Shown: in pieces, positions 40,926 through 51,100 of the stretch | Layout: every line of letters begins with the position of its first letter | Position numbering within the stretch: position 1 is the first letter of the stretch | NCBI RefSeq assembly: GCF_001426885.1 | Contig: NZ_LMFP01000003.1 | Location: forward strand, 62,001 to 126,000 | Direction of reading: 5' to 3' | From: Pelomonas sp. Root1444 | Lineage (GTDB): Bacteria > Pseudomonadota > Gammaproteobacteria > Burkholderiales > Burkholderiaceae_C | DNA length: 64,000 nt | Program-made: the position numbers and the translations under genes | Notes under the pieces: generated by a model | Told to the model about the DNA's origin: nothing | Seen by the model: only the letters and a program-made list of their open reading frames with translations | The model's database searches: none

Positions 40926-43900
40926 TCAGAACTTCCCGAGCATGTTCACGAACACCCCCCGGCTGCGATAGCTCATGTCGGTGAGGTCGTCGGAGAAGTT
41001 CGTGAAGTTGTAGCCCAGGCCGACCTTGAAGTTCTCGTTGACGTGGTAGTAGCCGGCGGTCAGCAAGCCGCTCTTGCGCTCGCCGAGTTCACCGGCGCGC
41101 AGCGTGCGCAGCTCCACCAGCCAGTCGTACTGCCGCACCACCTTCCAGTCGACGCGAACGATTGCCAGCTGCGCGCTGCTCTTGAACCACGGCGCGCTGT
41201 TGTCGCGGCTGGGGCGGAGTTCGCCGCCGCGCCAGGCCAGCTTGCCGCCGATGGTCCAACGGGCGCTGAGGTCGTAGGTCGCGTCCACCGCCGCGACCTG
41301 GCTGCGCTGCTGGTAGTCGATGCCCACGGTGCTCACCGATGTGGCCGTCACGTCGCTTGCCACCACCTGGCCGGGTGAGGACAGGTCGTACAGGTAGGTG
41401 TACTTGAGCAGCAGGTTGAGCTTGTCGTTGCTGACCGGCCGGAGTGCGTAGCCCAGCACCGCCTCGGTGTACTTCGCGGCCGCCAGCGCGCTGGTGGCGC
41501 TGTTGCTGTCGGCCCAGTTGAGCTTGCCCATCCAGCGCGCGTTCGGGACGTCCTGCACGCTGACCGCGTTCTTCAGCAGCCAGCTGCGCCGCGCATCGGT
41601 GGCCGTGCGGTCGCGCCGGTATTCCATGCCGCCCGAGTACTTCACCTTCGCGTTGACGAAGCCGACGGTGAAGCCGACGGCATCGCGGTCGGTCTCACCA
41701 GCGTTCTCGGCCTCGATGCGGCCGCTTTCGGCGCTCGCGCCGAAGGTCCAGCGCTCGTCCGGCGCGTACTGCACGCCGTAGGCATGGGTCAGGCCGCTCT
41801 GCGCGCCGGTGGTCTGCTTGTGCTCGGTGTAGACGTTCAGCCCGTCGGCGATGCGCGACTTGACGCCGCCCACCAGCGCACCGCCGCGCGCGTTCAGCGT
41901 TTCGTCGGTGCGCCCGGTGTCCAGCGCATAGGTCACGTAGACGTTGGAGCGGTCGTTGTACTGGTAGTCCACCCCCGCCTTGCCGGCGGCGCCACCGTCG
42001 CCGCCCGAGGCTTCGCCGCGCAGCGACAGCTTGTCGTTGACGCGGTAACGCGCACCCACGCCCAGGCGGTCGTTGTCCTGGCGCGTGCCGGTGTGCTCCA
42101 GCGTCTTCTGGCCGAAGCCATAGACGCCCCAGCCCTGGCCGCTCTCATAGTCCGCCTGCACGGCGGCATCGGTCCGTTCGCCGTTCACGACGGGCGAGCC
42201 GGGCAGCAGCGGCGAGGTGTTGACGGCATCGGTGCCCTTGCGGTCCTTGCGCAGGCCGGTCGAGAGCGTCCAGCGGTCGTCGACACGCCAGGCCACCTGG
42301 GCATCGGCGGCGTCGGTGTTGTAGCCGTTGCGTTCGTCCTTGTGGTCGGCCTTGAGACGCAGCTCGGTGCGCTCGCCCACCGGCACCGTCGCGCTGGCGC
42401 CGGCCTGCCGGGTCTCGTTGGAGGCGACCTGGCCCGGCGCGGAGAAGCCGGCCTCGCGCACCAGCGCATAGGCGCCGACGCGACCGCTCTTGGCGAGGTC
42501 GAAGTCGGCAAGGTCGGCCTGGCCCTCGACGCGCCAGGCGTTGGCGCCGCGCGGGTCGCCGGCCAGCGTGTTCTGCGAGAAGCCGAAGCCGCCGTCCAGC
42601 GACGTGGTGCTGCCGATGCCCGGGCCGTCGCTGCGCGCGGCCTCGATCTTCAGCGTGGTGTTGTCGCTCTTGCGCAGCAGCAGGTCGACGCTGGCCAGGC
42701 GTTGGTCGCCGCCGGTCTGGCGCTGCTTGGCGGCCGTAAGCCCCAGGCGCAGGCCGTCGTTCACCCACCAGGCGGTGCGCCCGCCCACGGCCAGCGTGTC
42801 GAGGTCGCCGGCCAGCGGCGTGTATTCATAGTCCACCACCAGGTAGGCCGGCTGGCCGCTGAGGCCGCCCGCGCGCACCAGCGTGCCGTTGTCGGCCAGG
42901 CTGGCCAGCGGCGAGGTGAGCAGCACGCGCCCTTGCAGGTAGTCGACCTCGTAGTCGCTGCCCGGAATGAGCGCGCGGCGCTGCATCACCAGGCCCGAGT
43001 CGCGGTCGCGGATCTCCAGCCACACCTTCTCGGCGCCCCGGCTGATGTCCTGGTGGCGCAGGTAGTACAGCGAGCCACCGGTGCCGCGGAACTCCTCGCG
43101 AGCGGCGAGCGTGCCGGGCTCGGCGGCATACACCTCGGCGCGCACGCGGGCGTCGCCAAAGCTGGTGCTCTCGGCGCCGACGAAGCGGCCCTGCAGGCCG
43201 TAGAGCCCGCGGTGGACCTGGGCCAGGCTGTTGTCGCTGCCGAGGTTGAGCTTGAAGTTGCCCCACAGCGCATGCGAGCGGCCGTCGTCCACGCGCAGGT
43301 AGGCGCGCCCCTGCGTCGGCGCGTCCTCGGTGCTGGTGGAGTCGTCGCCGAAGGTGCCCCAGCTGTCGACCGGGTCGATGCGGCGGAACAGCGAGGTCGG
43401 GTCCTTGCGGTCGAGGTTGCGGAACAGATCCTTCAGCGGCCGCTCCTCGGTGTCGACGCTGGCGGTCAGCGTCCAGCGCTCGTCGAGCAGGCCCTTGCCG
43501 TAGAAGGCCAGCCGGCCTTCGCTCCAGGTGTCGTTGTTGTAGCGGTTGCGCTCCTGCGTCACCAGCGCGGCGGGGCCGCTGGTGCGGTCGCGGCCGAGCG
43601 TGAAGTCGGCCTGGCCGATGAAGAAGAAGTCGCGCTTGGGCAGCTCGAAGTCGCGGCGGTAGATGCGCTCCTTTCCGTCGGCGTCGCTGACGACGATCTC
43701 GCCCGTCTGCACGCGGCGCGGCACCAGCTGCTGCATGACGAACTTGCCCTGCGCGTCCACCGGCACGTCGAAGCCCAGCGCCCGCACGCGCTCGCCCGGC
43801 GCAATGCCGTCGCCGCTGGCGGTCACGGTGCCGCCGGTGACGGGGATGTTGACGATGGCCAGCCGCGTGCTGCCGTAGGCCGCCAGCAGGCGCTGCTCAG

Positions 43901-45179
43901 GCGTGGGCTCGTTGCTGCCGCCGGGCGCATGCCGGTCGGCCAGCGCCAGCGGGATGTCGTCGGTCTCGTCGAAGCGGCCCTCGCCGTCCAGCACCCGCAC
44001 GCGCCAGTACAGCTTTCGGCGCGCCAGCGGCGTCTGCGTCCATTCGGCCGGCACGGTCCACTGCGCGCGCAGTTCGGCGTCCAGCGGCACGGTGGCCACG
44101 AGTTGCGGCTGCATCGCGTCGTCGCTGCTGTACAGGCGCAGCTCGGCGCGCGAATGGAACAGCCGGTAGTTGCTGTAGCCGGCAAAGCGCACGGTCTCGC
44201 CCGGCACGGCGGTCGCGAGCCAGGCGGTGGCGTTCAGGCGCCGCGGCTGCGCGAGGTTGTCGTATTGCAGGCGCAGGCGGTCGCGCTCCAGGCGCACGTC
44301 GATGCAGCGCTGGCGGTCGGCGCTGGCGCTGTCGGTGCCCACCACGGCCTGGCCGTCGATGGTCAGGCGCAGCGGCGCATCGTCGGCGGCGTAGGGCGAG
44401 AGCATGTTGCAGGCGCTCGGGTCCACCTGCGTCACGCGCACTTCTTTCTCGACCTTGGCGGGCGTCGTCTCCTGCCAGAACACGCGCACTTCCACGCGCC
44501 GGTTGGCCGGCCAGTTGGCGCGGTCTTCCCGGGGCTCGGCCAGCGGCTCGTCGGGGCCGCGCGAGCCGGCCTGGAAGGCGCTCTCGGGCAGGCCCAGCTG
44601 GCGGGTCAGGTAACGGCCGACCTGCTGCGCGCGGGCCAGGCCCAGCGCCTGGTTGTCAGGGAAGCGCGGGAGCAGTTCCGGCTTGATGCGCTGCACGTCG
44701 GTGTGGCCGACGATCTCAAAGCGCAGGCCCTCGCGGCCGCGCACCTGCGCGACGATCGCGTCCAGCCGCGACTGGTCCTCGGGCTTGAGCAGGTCTTCGC
44801 CGGAGTCGAAATGCGGCCGGTGCGATTCCTCGCGCGGCTGCACCTTGCCCGGGATGGTGCGGCTCAGCTCGTCGCGCTGCGCCTTCAGGCCGCGCGGGTC
44901 GCCCAGGATCACGGTGAGCTTGGGCAGCTCGCGCTCGCTGGCCGCGGGCAGGTGGTCACGGGTGTCGATCTCGACGGCGCGCTGGTCGGCCAGGCAACGG
45001 TCGCTGAAGCGGCCGCGGGCGTCAGCCTGACAGGTGGCAGCACTCGCCGCATCGGCGGCCAGGGCCGGCAGGCCCAGGGCCAGGCAGGCGGTGGCTGCGG
45101 CGCCGGCCAGCGCCGCGCGTCGGAAGTTGGGACGGGTCATGCGGAGGTCGCGGCTAGGTTTCGGAGGCAGGGTCGTCAT
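40926..45179 (-). CDS. OmpA-domain outer-membrane beta-barrel protein, partner of the giant surface protein
   Basis: 1417 residues from ATG 45179 (GGAG 6 bp upstream; an ATG at 45194 overlaps the upstream stop). N-terminus: signal peptide ending ALGLPALAADA, then a periplasmic OmpA-like domain at about 125-250 (DSGEDLLKPEDQSRLDAIVA; LRFEIVGHTD; WPANRRVEVRVFW). A middle region has Ig-like strands and FELPKRDFFFIGQADFTLGR, and SGSDYEVDYL-type sequence around 750. The last ~650 residues alternate as beta strands and end in VFVNMLGKF, a C-terminal Phe typical of BAM substrates. It is likely a large outer-membrane barrel. The gene is adjacent to and coupled with the giant DUF11/SdrD-B gene. Confidence 0.8.
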   Translation of the reverse strand: MTTLPPKPSRDLRMTRPNFRRAALAGAAATACLALGLPALAADAASAATCQADARGRFSDRCLADQRAVEIDTRDHLPAASERELPKLTVILGDPRGLKAQRDELSRTIPGKVQPREESHRPHFDSGEDLLKPEDQSRLDAIVAQVRGREGLRFEIVGHTDVQRIKPELLPRFPDNQALGLARAQQVGRYLTRQLGLPESAFQAGSRGPDEPLAEPREDRANWPANRRVEVRVFWQETTPAKVEKEVRVTQVDPSACNMLSPYAADDAPLRLTIDGQAVVGTDSASADRQRCIDVRLERDRLRLQYDNLAQPRRLNATAWLATAVPGETVRFAGYSNYRLFHSRAELRLYSSDDAMQPQLVATVPLDAELRAQWTVPAEWTQTPLARRKLYWRVRVLDGEGRFDETDDIPLALADRHAPGGSNEPTPEQRLLAAYGSTRLAIVNIPVTGGTVTASGDGIAPGERVRALGFDVPVDAQGKFVMQQLVPRRVQTGEIVVSDADGKERIYRRDFELPKRDFFFIGQADFTLGRDRTSGPAALVTQERNRYNNDTWSEGRLAFYGKGLLDERWTLTASVDTEERPLKDLFRNLDRKDPTSLFRRIDPVDSWGTFGDDSTSTEDAPTQGRAYLRVDDGRSHALWGNFKLNLGSDNSLAQVHRGLYGLQGRFVGAESTSFGDARVRAEVYAAEPGTLAAREEFRGTGGSLYYLRHQDISRGAEKVWLEIRDRDSGLVMQRRALIPGSDYEVDYLQGRVLLTSPLASLADNGTLVRAGGLSGQPAYLVVDYEYTPLAGDLDTLAVGGRTAWWVNDGLRLGLTAAKQRQTGGDQRLASVDLLLRKSDNTTLKIEAARSDGPGIGSTTSLDGGFGFSQNTLAGDPRGANAWRVEGQADLADFDLAKSGRVGAYALVREAGFSAPGQVASNETRQAGASATVPVGERTELRLKADHKDERNGYNTDAADAQVAWRVDDRWTLSTGLRKDRKGTDAVNTSPLLPGSPVVNGERTDAAVQADYESGQGWGVYGFGQKTLEHTGTRQDNDRLGVGARYRVNDKLSLRGEASGGDGGAAGKAGVDYQYNDRSNVYVTYALDTGRTDETLNARGGALVGGVKSRIADGLNVYTEHKQTTGAQSGLTHAYGVQYAPDERWTFGASAESGRIEAENAGETDRDAVGFTVGFVNAKVKYSGGMEYRRDRTATDARRSWLLKNAVSVQDVPNARWMGKLNWADSNSATSALAAAKYTEAVLGYALRPVSNDKLNLLLKYTYLYDLSSPGQVVASDVTATSVSTVGIDYQQRSQVAAVDATYDLSARWTIGGKLAWRGGELRPSRDNSAPWFKSSAQLAIVRVDWKVVRQYDWLVELRTLRAGELGERKSGLLTAGYYHVNENFKVGLGYNFTNFSDDLTDMSYRSRGVFVNMLGKF

Positions 45180-45193
45180 GGCGGGCTCCTGCA

Positions 45194-48100
45194 TCAGCGG
45201 TTCGGCAAGGCGGGCATGCGCTCGACCTCGACGTCCAGGTTGAACAAGGCCTTGCCCTGGGCCTGCCCGCGCGCCTTCCAGCGTTCGAGCAGCGCGGCCT
45301 TCAATGCCGCGATGCGGGCCTCGCCGAGATCGGCCGCTTCACCCGGCGCCGGCTGGTAGGCCAGGCGCAGGATGGAGGGGCGCTCCACCAGCGCAGCCAC
45401 GGCCTGGTCCAGGCGCGGCTGGTGCGTCGGTTGCAACGCCACCTGGCCGTCGGTGAAGGCAGCAGCCTTCAGCTCCAGGCGCACCACGCGGTGCACCGTG
45501 GCGCCGAAGTTCAGCTTCACGGCCTTGCCGCGCGTGGCGCGCTCGGCCGCCGGGTTCTCGGTGGTCACGCGGTAGCCCGAGGGCAGCGTGCGTTCGTCCG
45601 CCTTCAGCACCAGGTTGCTGCCGGTGCCTTCCTTGGGCACGGCCGCGCAGGCGATGTGGTAGCGGCCGTCGGCATCGCTGTTCACCAACAGGCCGTTGAC
45701 GGTGGCGATGCGCACGTTGGGGATGCCGGGCTCGCCCTCGTCCTGCACGCCGTTGGCGTTCTTGTCGTCGTAGACCTTGCCGATCACGTCGGTGCAGTCC
45801 AGCAGCGCGTCGGGCACCACCCGCACCGCCGCGGTGGCGATGTTGGAGAGCACGCGCCCATCGATGCCCTGCGTGGCGACGACGCTGTTGACGTACTGGC
45901 CTTCGCCCACGCCCACGCCGACCGCCAGCACCATCGAGACGCGCTTGGTTTCGCCGCGCAGGAACGACTGGTTGGGCAGGGTCAGCTGGCGGCCCACGAG
46001 GCCGGGCTTGACCGGCACCACCGGGCCGTTGGGCAGCGTCTGCACCGTCAGCGAGCCTTCCAGGTACTTGAAGCCGGGCGGCAGCGTGTCGGCGAGCGCC
46101 ACGTTGCCCACGGGGCCGCTGCTGGCGTTGCGCGCGGTGATGACGTAAGGCACCGGCTCTCCCTTCTTCACGGTGAGCTTGGAAGTGGACTTGCGCAGCT
46201 CGATGGCCATGCCCGTGCCCTCGCGGTCCAGCGGGATGTGGTTGCTCACCACCGGGCGTGCGCCGCCCGCGCTCATCTGCCAGCTCATGAAGTACGGCGC
46301 GGCCGGGCCGGCCACCGGGCGGGGCGCGGCGCTGACGATGCAGGCCTCGCTGCCGCGCGTGGTGCCGGCGTTCCCCGGTGCGGTGCAGTTCACCGCGTCG
46401 AGCGGGCCCGCCGCCGCCGGGTAGGCAACGGAAGGCACGTAGCCGGCAGGCGGGGTCACCGCCACCGTGTACAGGCCGGCCGGCGCACCGGGCAGCAGGA
46501 AGAACTGGTAATCGCCTTCAGGGCCGGTGGTCAACGCGGCGTTGCCGCCGAGCAGTTGCGTCGCCGCATCGAAGCCGGCGGGGCCGCTGAACGTCACGAC
46601 GGCGCCCGGCACTGGCGCGGCGCTCAGGCTGTCGAACACCACGCCACCCGGGTCGAGCGGCAGGTCCTGGTTGACGACCGACACGCCGGTCGTCACGGTC
46701 AGCGGGATCCAGCCGCGCGGCGCCATGCCAGGCACGGTCGGGAAGGCGCCGTTGGGCGCGTTGAGCACCGGGTCGGTGGGCCAGGTGCCACCGACCAGGT
46801 GGCCCTGGGCGTCGCGGAAGCGCAGCTGGTAGTTGCCCGGCACCACGTTGTCGAAGCGGTAGCTGCCGTCGGCGCCGGTGCTGCGGGTGTCCAGCACCTG
46901 GGCGCCGGAGTTCGCGCAGGCGGTGCTGCCGTCATTGCAGCTCACCAGCTCCACGGTCCATGCGGCGACGGCGGGTTCACCGCCATCGACGACGCGGTCG
47001 TGGTCGCTGTCGCGCCAGGCGCGGCCGCTGACGACCGCCGGTGCGCTGCTCTGCTCGAAGAAGTCGTTGGCGGTGCCGTTGGCGGCGGCCGCGGGCAGCC
47101 TGACGTTGATCTGGCGCGCGGCCGGCACGGTGCCGCCCAGCGTGCCGGGTGTCTCGCCGGTGTGGGTGGAGCTGGGCACCGGCGCCTGCACCAGCGTGTA
47201 GCCGGCGCCGTTGTCCAGCGGCAGGTCCGCGAAGCTGTAGCGGCCGTCGCGCCCGGTCACCGTGGTGCGGCTGACGGGCTGGCCGGTCGCGTCGGTGCCG
47301 GTCAGCGTGACGGTCACGCCGGCCAGCGGCAGGTCGCCCGGCTCGCGCCGGCCATTGCCGTTGACGTCGTTCGACACGCTGCCCGCGAGCGAGGCGCCCT
47401 GCTCTCCGAAATCGTAACCGTCGCCGCTGCCGCCTGTATAGACAAGCGAGCCGATGCGGTCGTTGGCCGCCAGCGCGCCGGCGGACGCGCCGTTGAGGCG
47501 GCCCACGCTGTCGGCGCCGTCGGCATGGGTGACGGGCTGGGTTTCGGTGATGACATAGCCGGTGGCGTCCGAGGGCAGCACGCCGTCGAACAGGTACTGG
47601 CCGTCGGCGCCGGTGGTGGCCGTGAGGCTGACCGGCAGGCCGCCGGCACTGGTGCCGGTGAGCGTGAGCGTCACGCCGGCAATCGGCAGCTCGCCCGCAT
47701 CGCGCTGGCCGTTGGCGTTGCCATCGACGTAGACGTTGCCGGTGATCTGGCCGCCGCGTTCACCGAAGTCATAGCCGGTGCCGGCCTCTTCCGAGGCGAG
47801 CACGATGGCGCCGAAGCGGTCGTTCACGCCGCCGGGGTTGGCGGTGCCGCGGGCGCTGCCGCCGACGCTGCCCAGGCGTTCCGGGCCGTCGCCGGTGCCG
47901 GCGGGCTGGGTTTCGTCGAGCTGGTAGCTGCCCGGCAGAAGGCCGGTGGCGCTGAAGCTGCCGTCGGCCGCCGTGGTGAGCGCGGTGGAGACGTTGCGGC
48001 CGAGGAAGTCGGTGCCGGTGAGCGTGACGGTCACGCCGGGCAGCGGCGGCTCGCCGGCGTCGCGCTGACCGTTGGCGGGCGCGATGTCGGCGTACACATG

Positions 48101-51100
48101 CCCGGCCAGCGAGGCCGTGCGCACCGAGGCGAAGTTGTTGTTGCTGGAACTGGAGCCGGGGCTGCCCAGGCGGATGCTCTGCACCAGCGGCGCATCGGAG
48201 CCGTTCGGGCCCGCGCTGACGCCGCTGCCGCTGGCGGGCACGCTGCCCGCGACGGAGCCGCTGCCGGTCACCGTGCCCGCACGCGTCAGGCCGGGCAGGA
48301 AGCCCGCCGGGCGCGTCTCGGTGACGGTGTAGTTGCCGGGCGCCACGTTGTTGAAGGCGTAGTCGCCGTTGGCATCGGTGGTGGTGGCCACGGACACGGC
48401 GTTGCCGTTGTCGTCGGTGCCGGTGAGCGTGATGGCCACGCCGGCGATGCCGGGCTCGCTCGCGACGGCGCCGGGGCTGCCGTCGCCGTTGCGGTCGTAG
48501 TAGCTGCGGCCGCGGATCTGGCTGCTGGTGAGTTCGCCGAACAGGTAGTCGCCCACGGCGGCCGGCGTGTTGGTGCCGGCAATGGTCACGCCCTGGATGA
48601 CGTTGCCGTTAGCCTGCGCGCTGCCGGGGTGGCTGTTGGCATTGGCCTTGCCCGGCGCATACGTGGCCGGCTGTGTCTCGGTGATGGTGTAACCCCCGGC
48701 CGCGGACCGCGGCACGTTGAGGAATTCATAACGGCCCGGTTGGCCGGTGATGGGCGTGGCGGTGATGTCCACCGCCGCGCCGGTGCTGGAGGTGCCGGTG
48801 AGGCGCAGCGTCACGCCGGTGATGCCGGCGTCGCCCGTGGCGGGCGTGCCGTCGTTGTCGGCGTCCTCGAACACGCGCACGGTCACGCGCGGCATGGTCT
48901 CGCCGAAGTTGTAGCCGGTGGCGCTGGTATTGGAGTTCAGCGTGACGGCGCTGATGCGCTCATTGGTGGCGGTGCTGCCGCCGGCGCTGCCGGCCGTCTC
49001 GCTGCCGTCGGCCAGGCCGTCGGGTTGCGTCGGCTCGATGACGGTGTAGCTGCCGGGCAGCAGGCCGGCGAAGCTGTAGCTGCCGTCGGCCGCGCCGGTG
49101 GCGCTGGTGCTCACCGCGTTGCCGAACATGTCAGAGCCGGTGAGTTGCAGCGTTACGTTGGCGATGCCGGGCTCGCCGGTGGTGAAGGCACCGTTGTAGT
49201 CGGCGTCCTGGTACACGCGGCCCGCGATGGACGCGGCGCGCACTTCGCCGAACAGGTTGTTGGTGGCGCTGCCGCCGGTGCCCAGCACGATGCTCTGGAT
49301 CACGTTGGCGTTGGAGCCGTTGGGGCCGCTGGTGACGCCCGTGCCGCTGCTGGGCACGGTACCCGCGCTGCTGCCGGCGCCGCTGGCGCTGCCGGCACGC
49401 GTGATGCCGGGCAGGAAGGCGCCGGGTTGGGTCTCGGTCACCGTGTAGGTCCCGGCGGGCACGGAGAAGCTCCAGTTGCCGCTGGCGTCGCTGGTGGTGG
49501 TGCGCGTGACGGCGCCGCCCAGGCTGTCGGTGCCGGTGAGCGTGAACGTCACGCCGGCGATGGCCGGCTCGCCCGCATCGGGCTGGCCGTTCCCGTTGCT
49601 GTCTTCATAGACGCGGCCGGACAGCGTCGAGGTCTGCGTGGTGATGCTGCCGCTGCCGAAGTTGTTGCCGGCGTTGGGGTTGGCGCCGCCGTCGGTGTCG
49701 CCCGAGCCGGTGGTGACGATGCTGGCCGTGTTGGTCAGCGCCGTGCCGTTGGCCAGGCTGCTGACCAGCTGCACGGGGATGCGCACGGTGGCCGTGCCGC
49801 CCGAGGGCATGCTGGCGATGGCGCAGGTGGTGGTGCTGCCGCCGGCGCTGCCGGTGCAGGTGGGCGCGGCGGGCGTAAAACTGCCCGAGGTGACGGTGAG
49901 CACCGGCGTGCCGGTGAGCTGCAGGCCTGCGGGCAGCGTGTCGGCGAAGCTGGTGGTCTCGGCCGCCTGCGGGCCGTTGTTGCGGAGCGTGACCAGCCAG
50001 TCGAAGCCCTGGCCCTGCGCGACGCTGGCCAGCGGCGTGGTGCTGCCGCTGACGACGGCCGCCTTGCTGACGACCTGCACGTCGGCCTTGAAGCGGAAGG
50101 TGGTGGGCTCGGTGGCGGTGTTGTTGGGTTGCGGGTCGAAGGCGTCCTGTGCCGCGTTGGCAAAGCGCACCGAGGCGACGTTGGAGAACGTGCCCTTGTC
50201 GGCGCCCTGCAGGCGCACGCGCACCTGCACGGAATTCGTCTCGCCGGTGGCGCCGTTGCCGGTGCCGCCCAGGCTGGCGATGCTGCAGCTGATACTGCCG
50301 CCGGCCACGCCGACCGTGACGGCCGAGGTGTCGCACACCACGCCCGCAGGCAGCGGCGTGACCAGGCCCACGAAGGTGGGCGCACCGGCGCCAGAAGGCA
50401 GCGTGTCGGTGAGCACCACGTTCTCGGCGGTGGACGCGCCGTTGTTGGTGACGGTGAGCGTGTAGGTGACGTTGTCGCCGACGTTGACAGGGTCGACGTC
50501 GTCGGTCTTGTTGACGATCAGGTCGTAGGCCGGCGCGTTGATGGCGGTGGCCTGCGTGGCCGTGTTGTTGGCGGCGCCGCCGGTGATTTCGGGCGTGGCG
50601 GTGCTGACCGTCACCGAGTTGGTGATCGAGCCGCTGCCGCCCAAAGCGGCGGCGAGTGCGACCGTGGCGCGCACGCGCACGGTGACCGTCTGCTGCGAGC
50701 CGCGGGCGATGGAGGTCCAGCCGCAGATGAGCGTGTCGTTGCCCGGGGCGGTGGTGCTGCCCACCGCGGGCGCCGTCGTGCAGCTGCCGCCGCCGCTGGC
50801 GCTGGCCGACAGGTAGACGAGGCCGGCCGGCAGCGTGTCGTTCACGCTGACGTTGAAGGCGCGGCTGGCACTGGTGGCCGACGGGTTGCTCGCCGTGATG
50901 GTGTAGGTGAGCAGCTGGCCGGCGGAGGCCGGGTCGGGGTTGTCCGTCTTGGCCACGGCGACGTCGGCGCGCGCCGTGTAGTAGGCGCTGGCCGGCGTGT
51001 TGTTGTTGGCGGTGTTGTTCGTCAGGTTGGCGTCGGCCTCGTTCTGCGCGAGCGCGAACGCGGTGTTGGTCACCGTGAACTGGTCGTTACCCGAGGTGCC

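Noticed and set aside
41784-45359. 1191-codon plus-strand open frame opposite the OmpA-barrel gene
   Set aside because: Antisense to a clear coding gene, low-complexity composition and no ribosome site.
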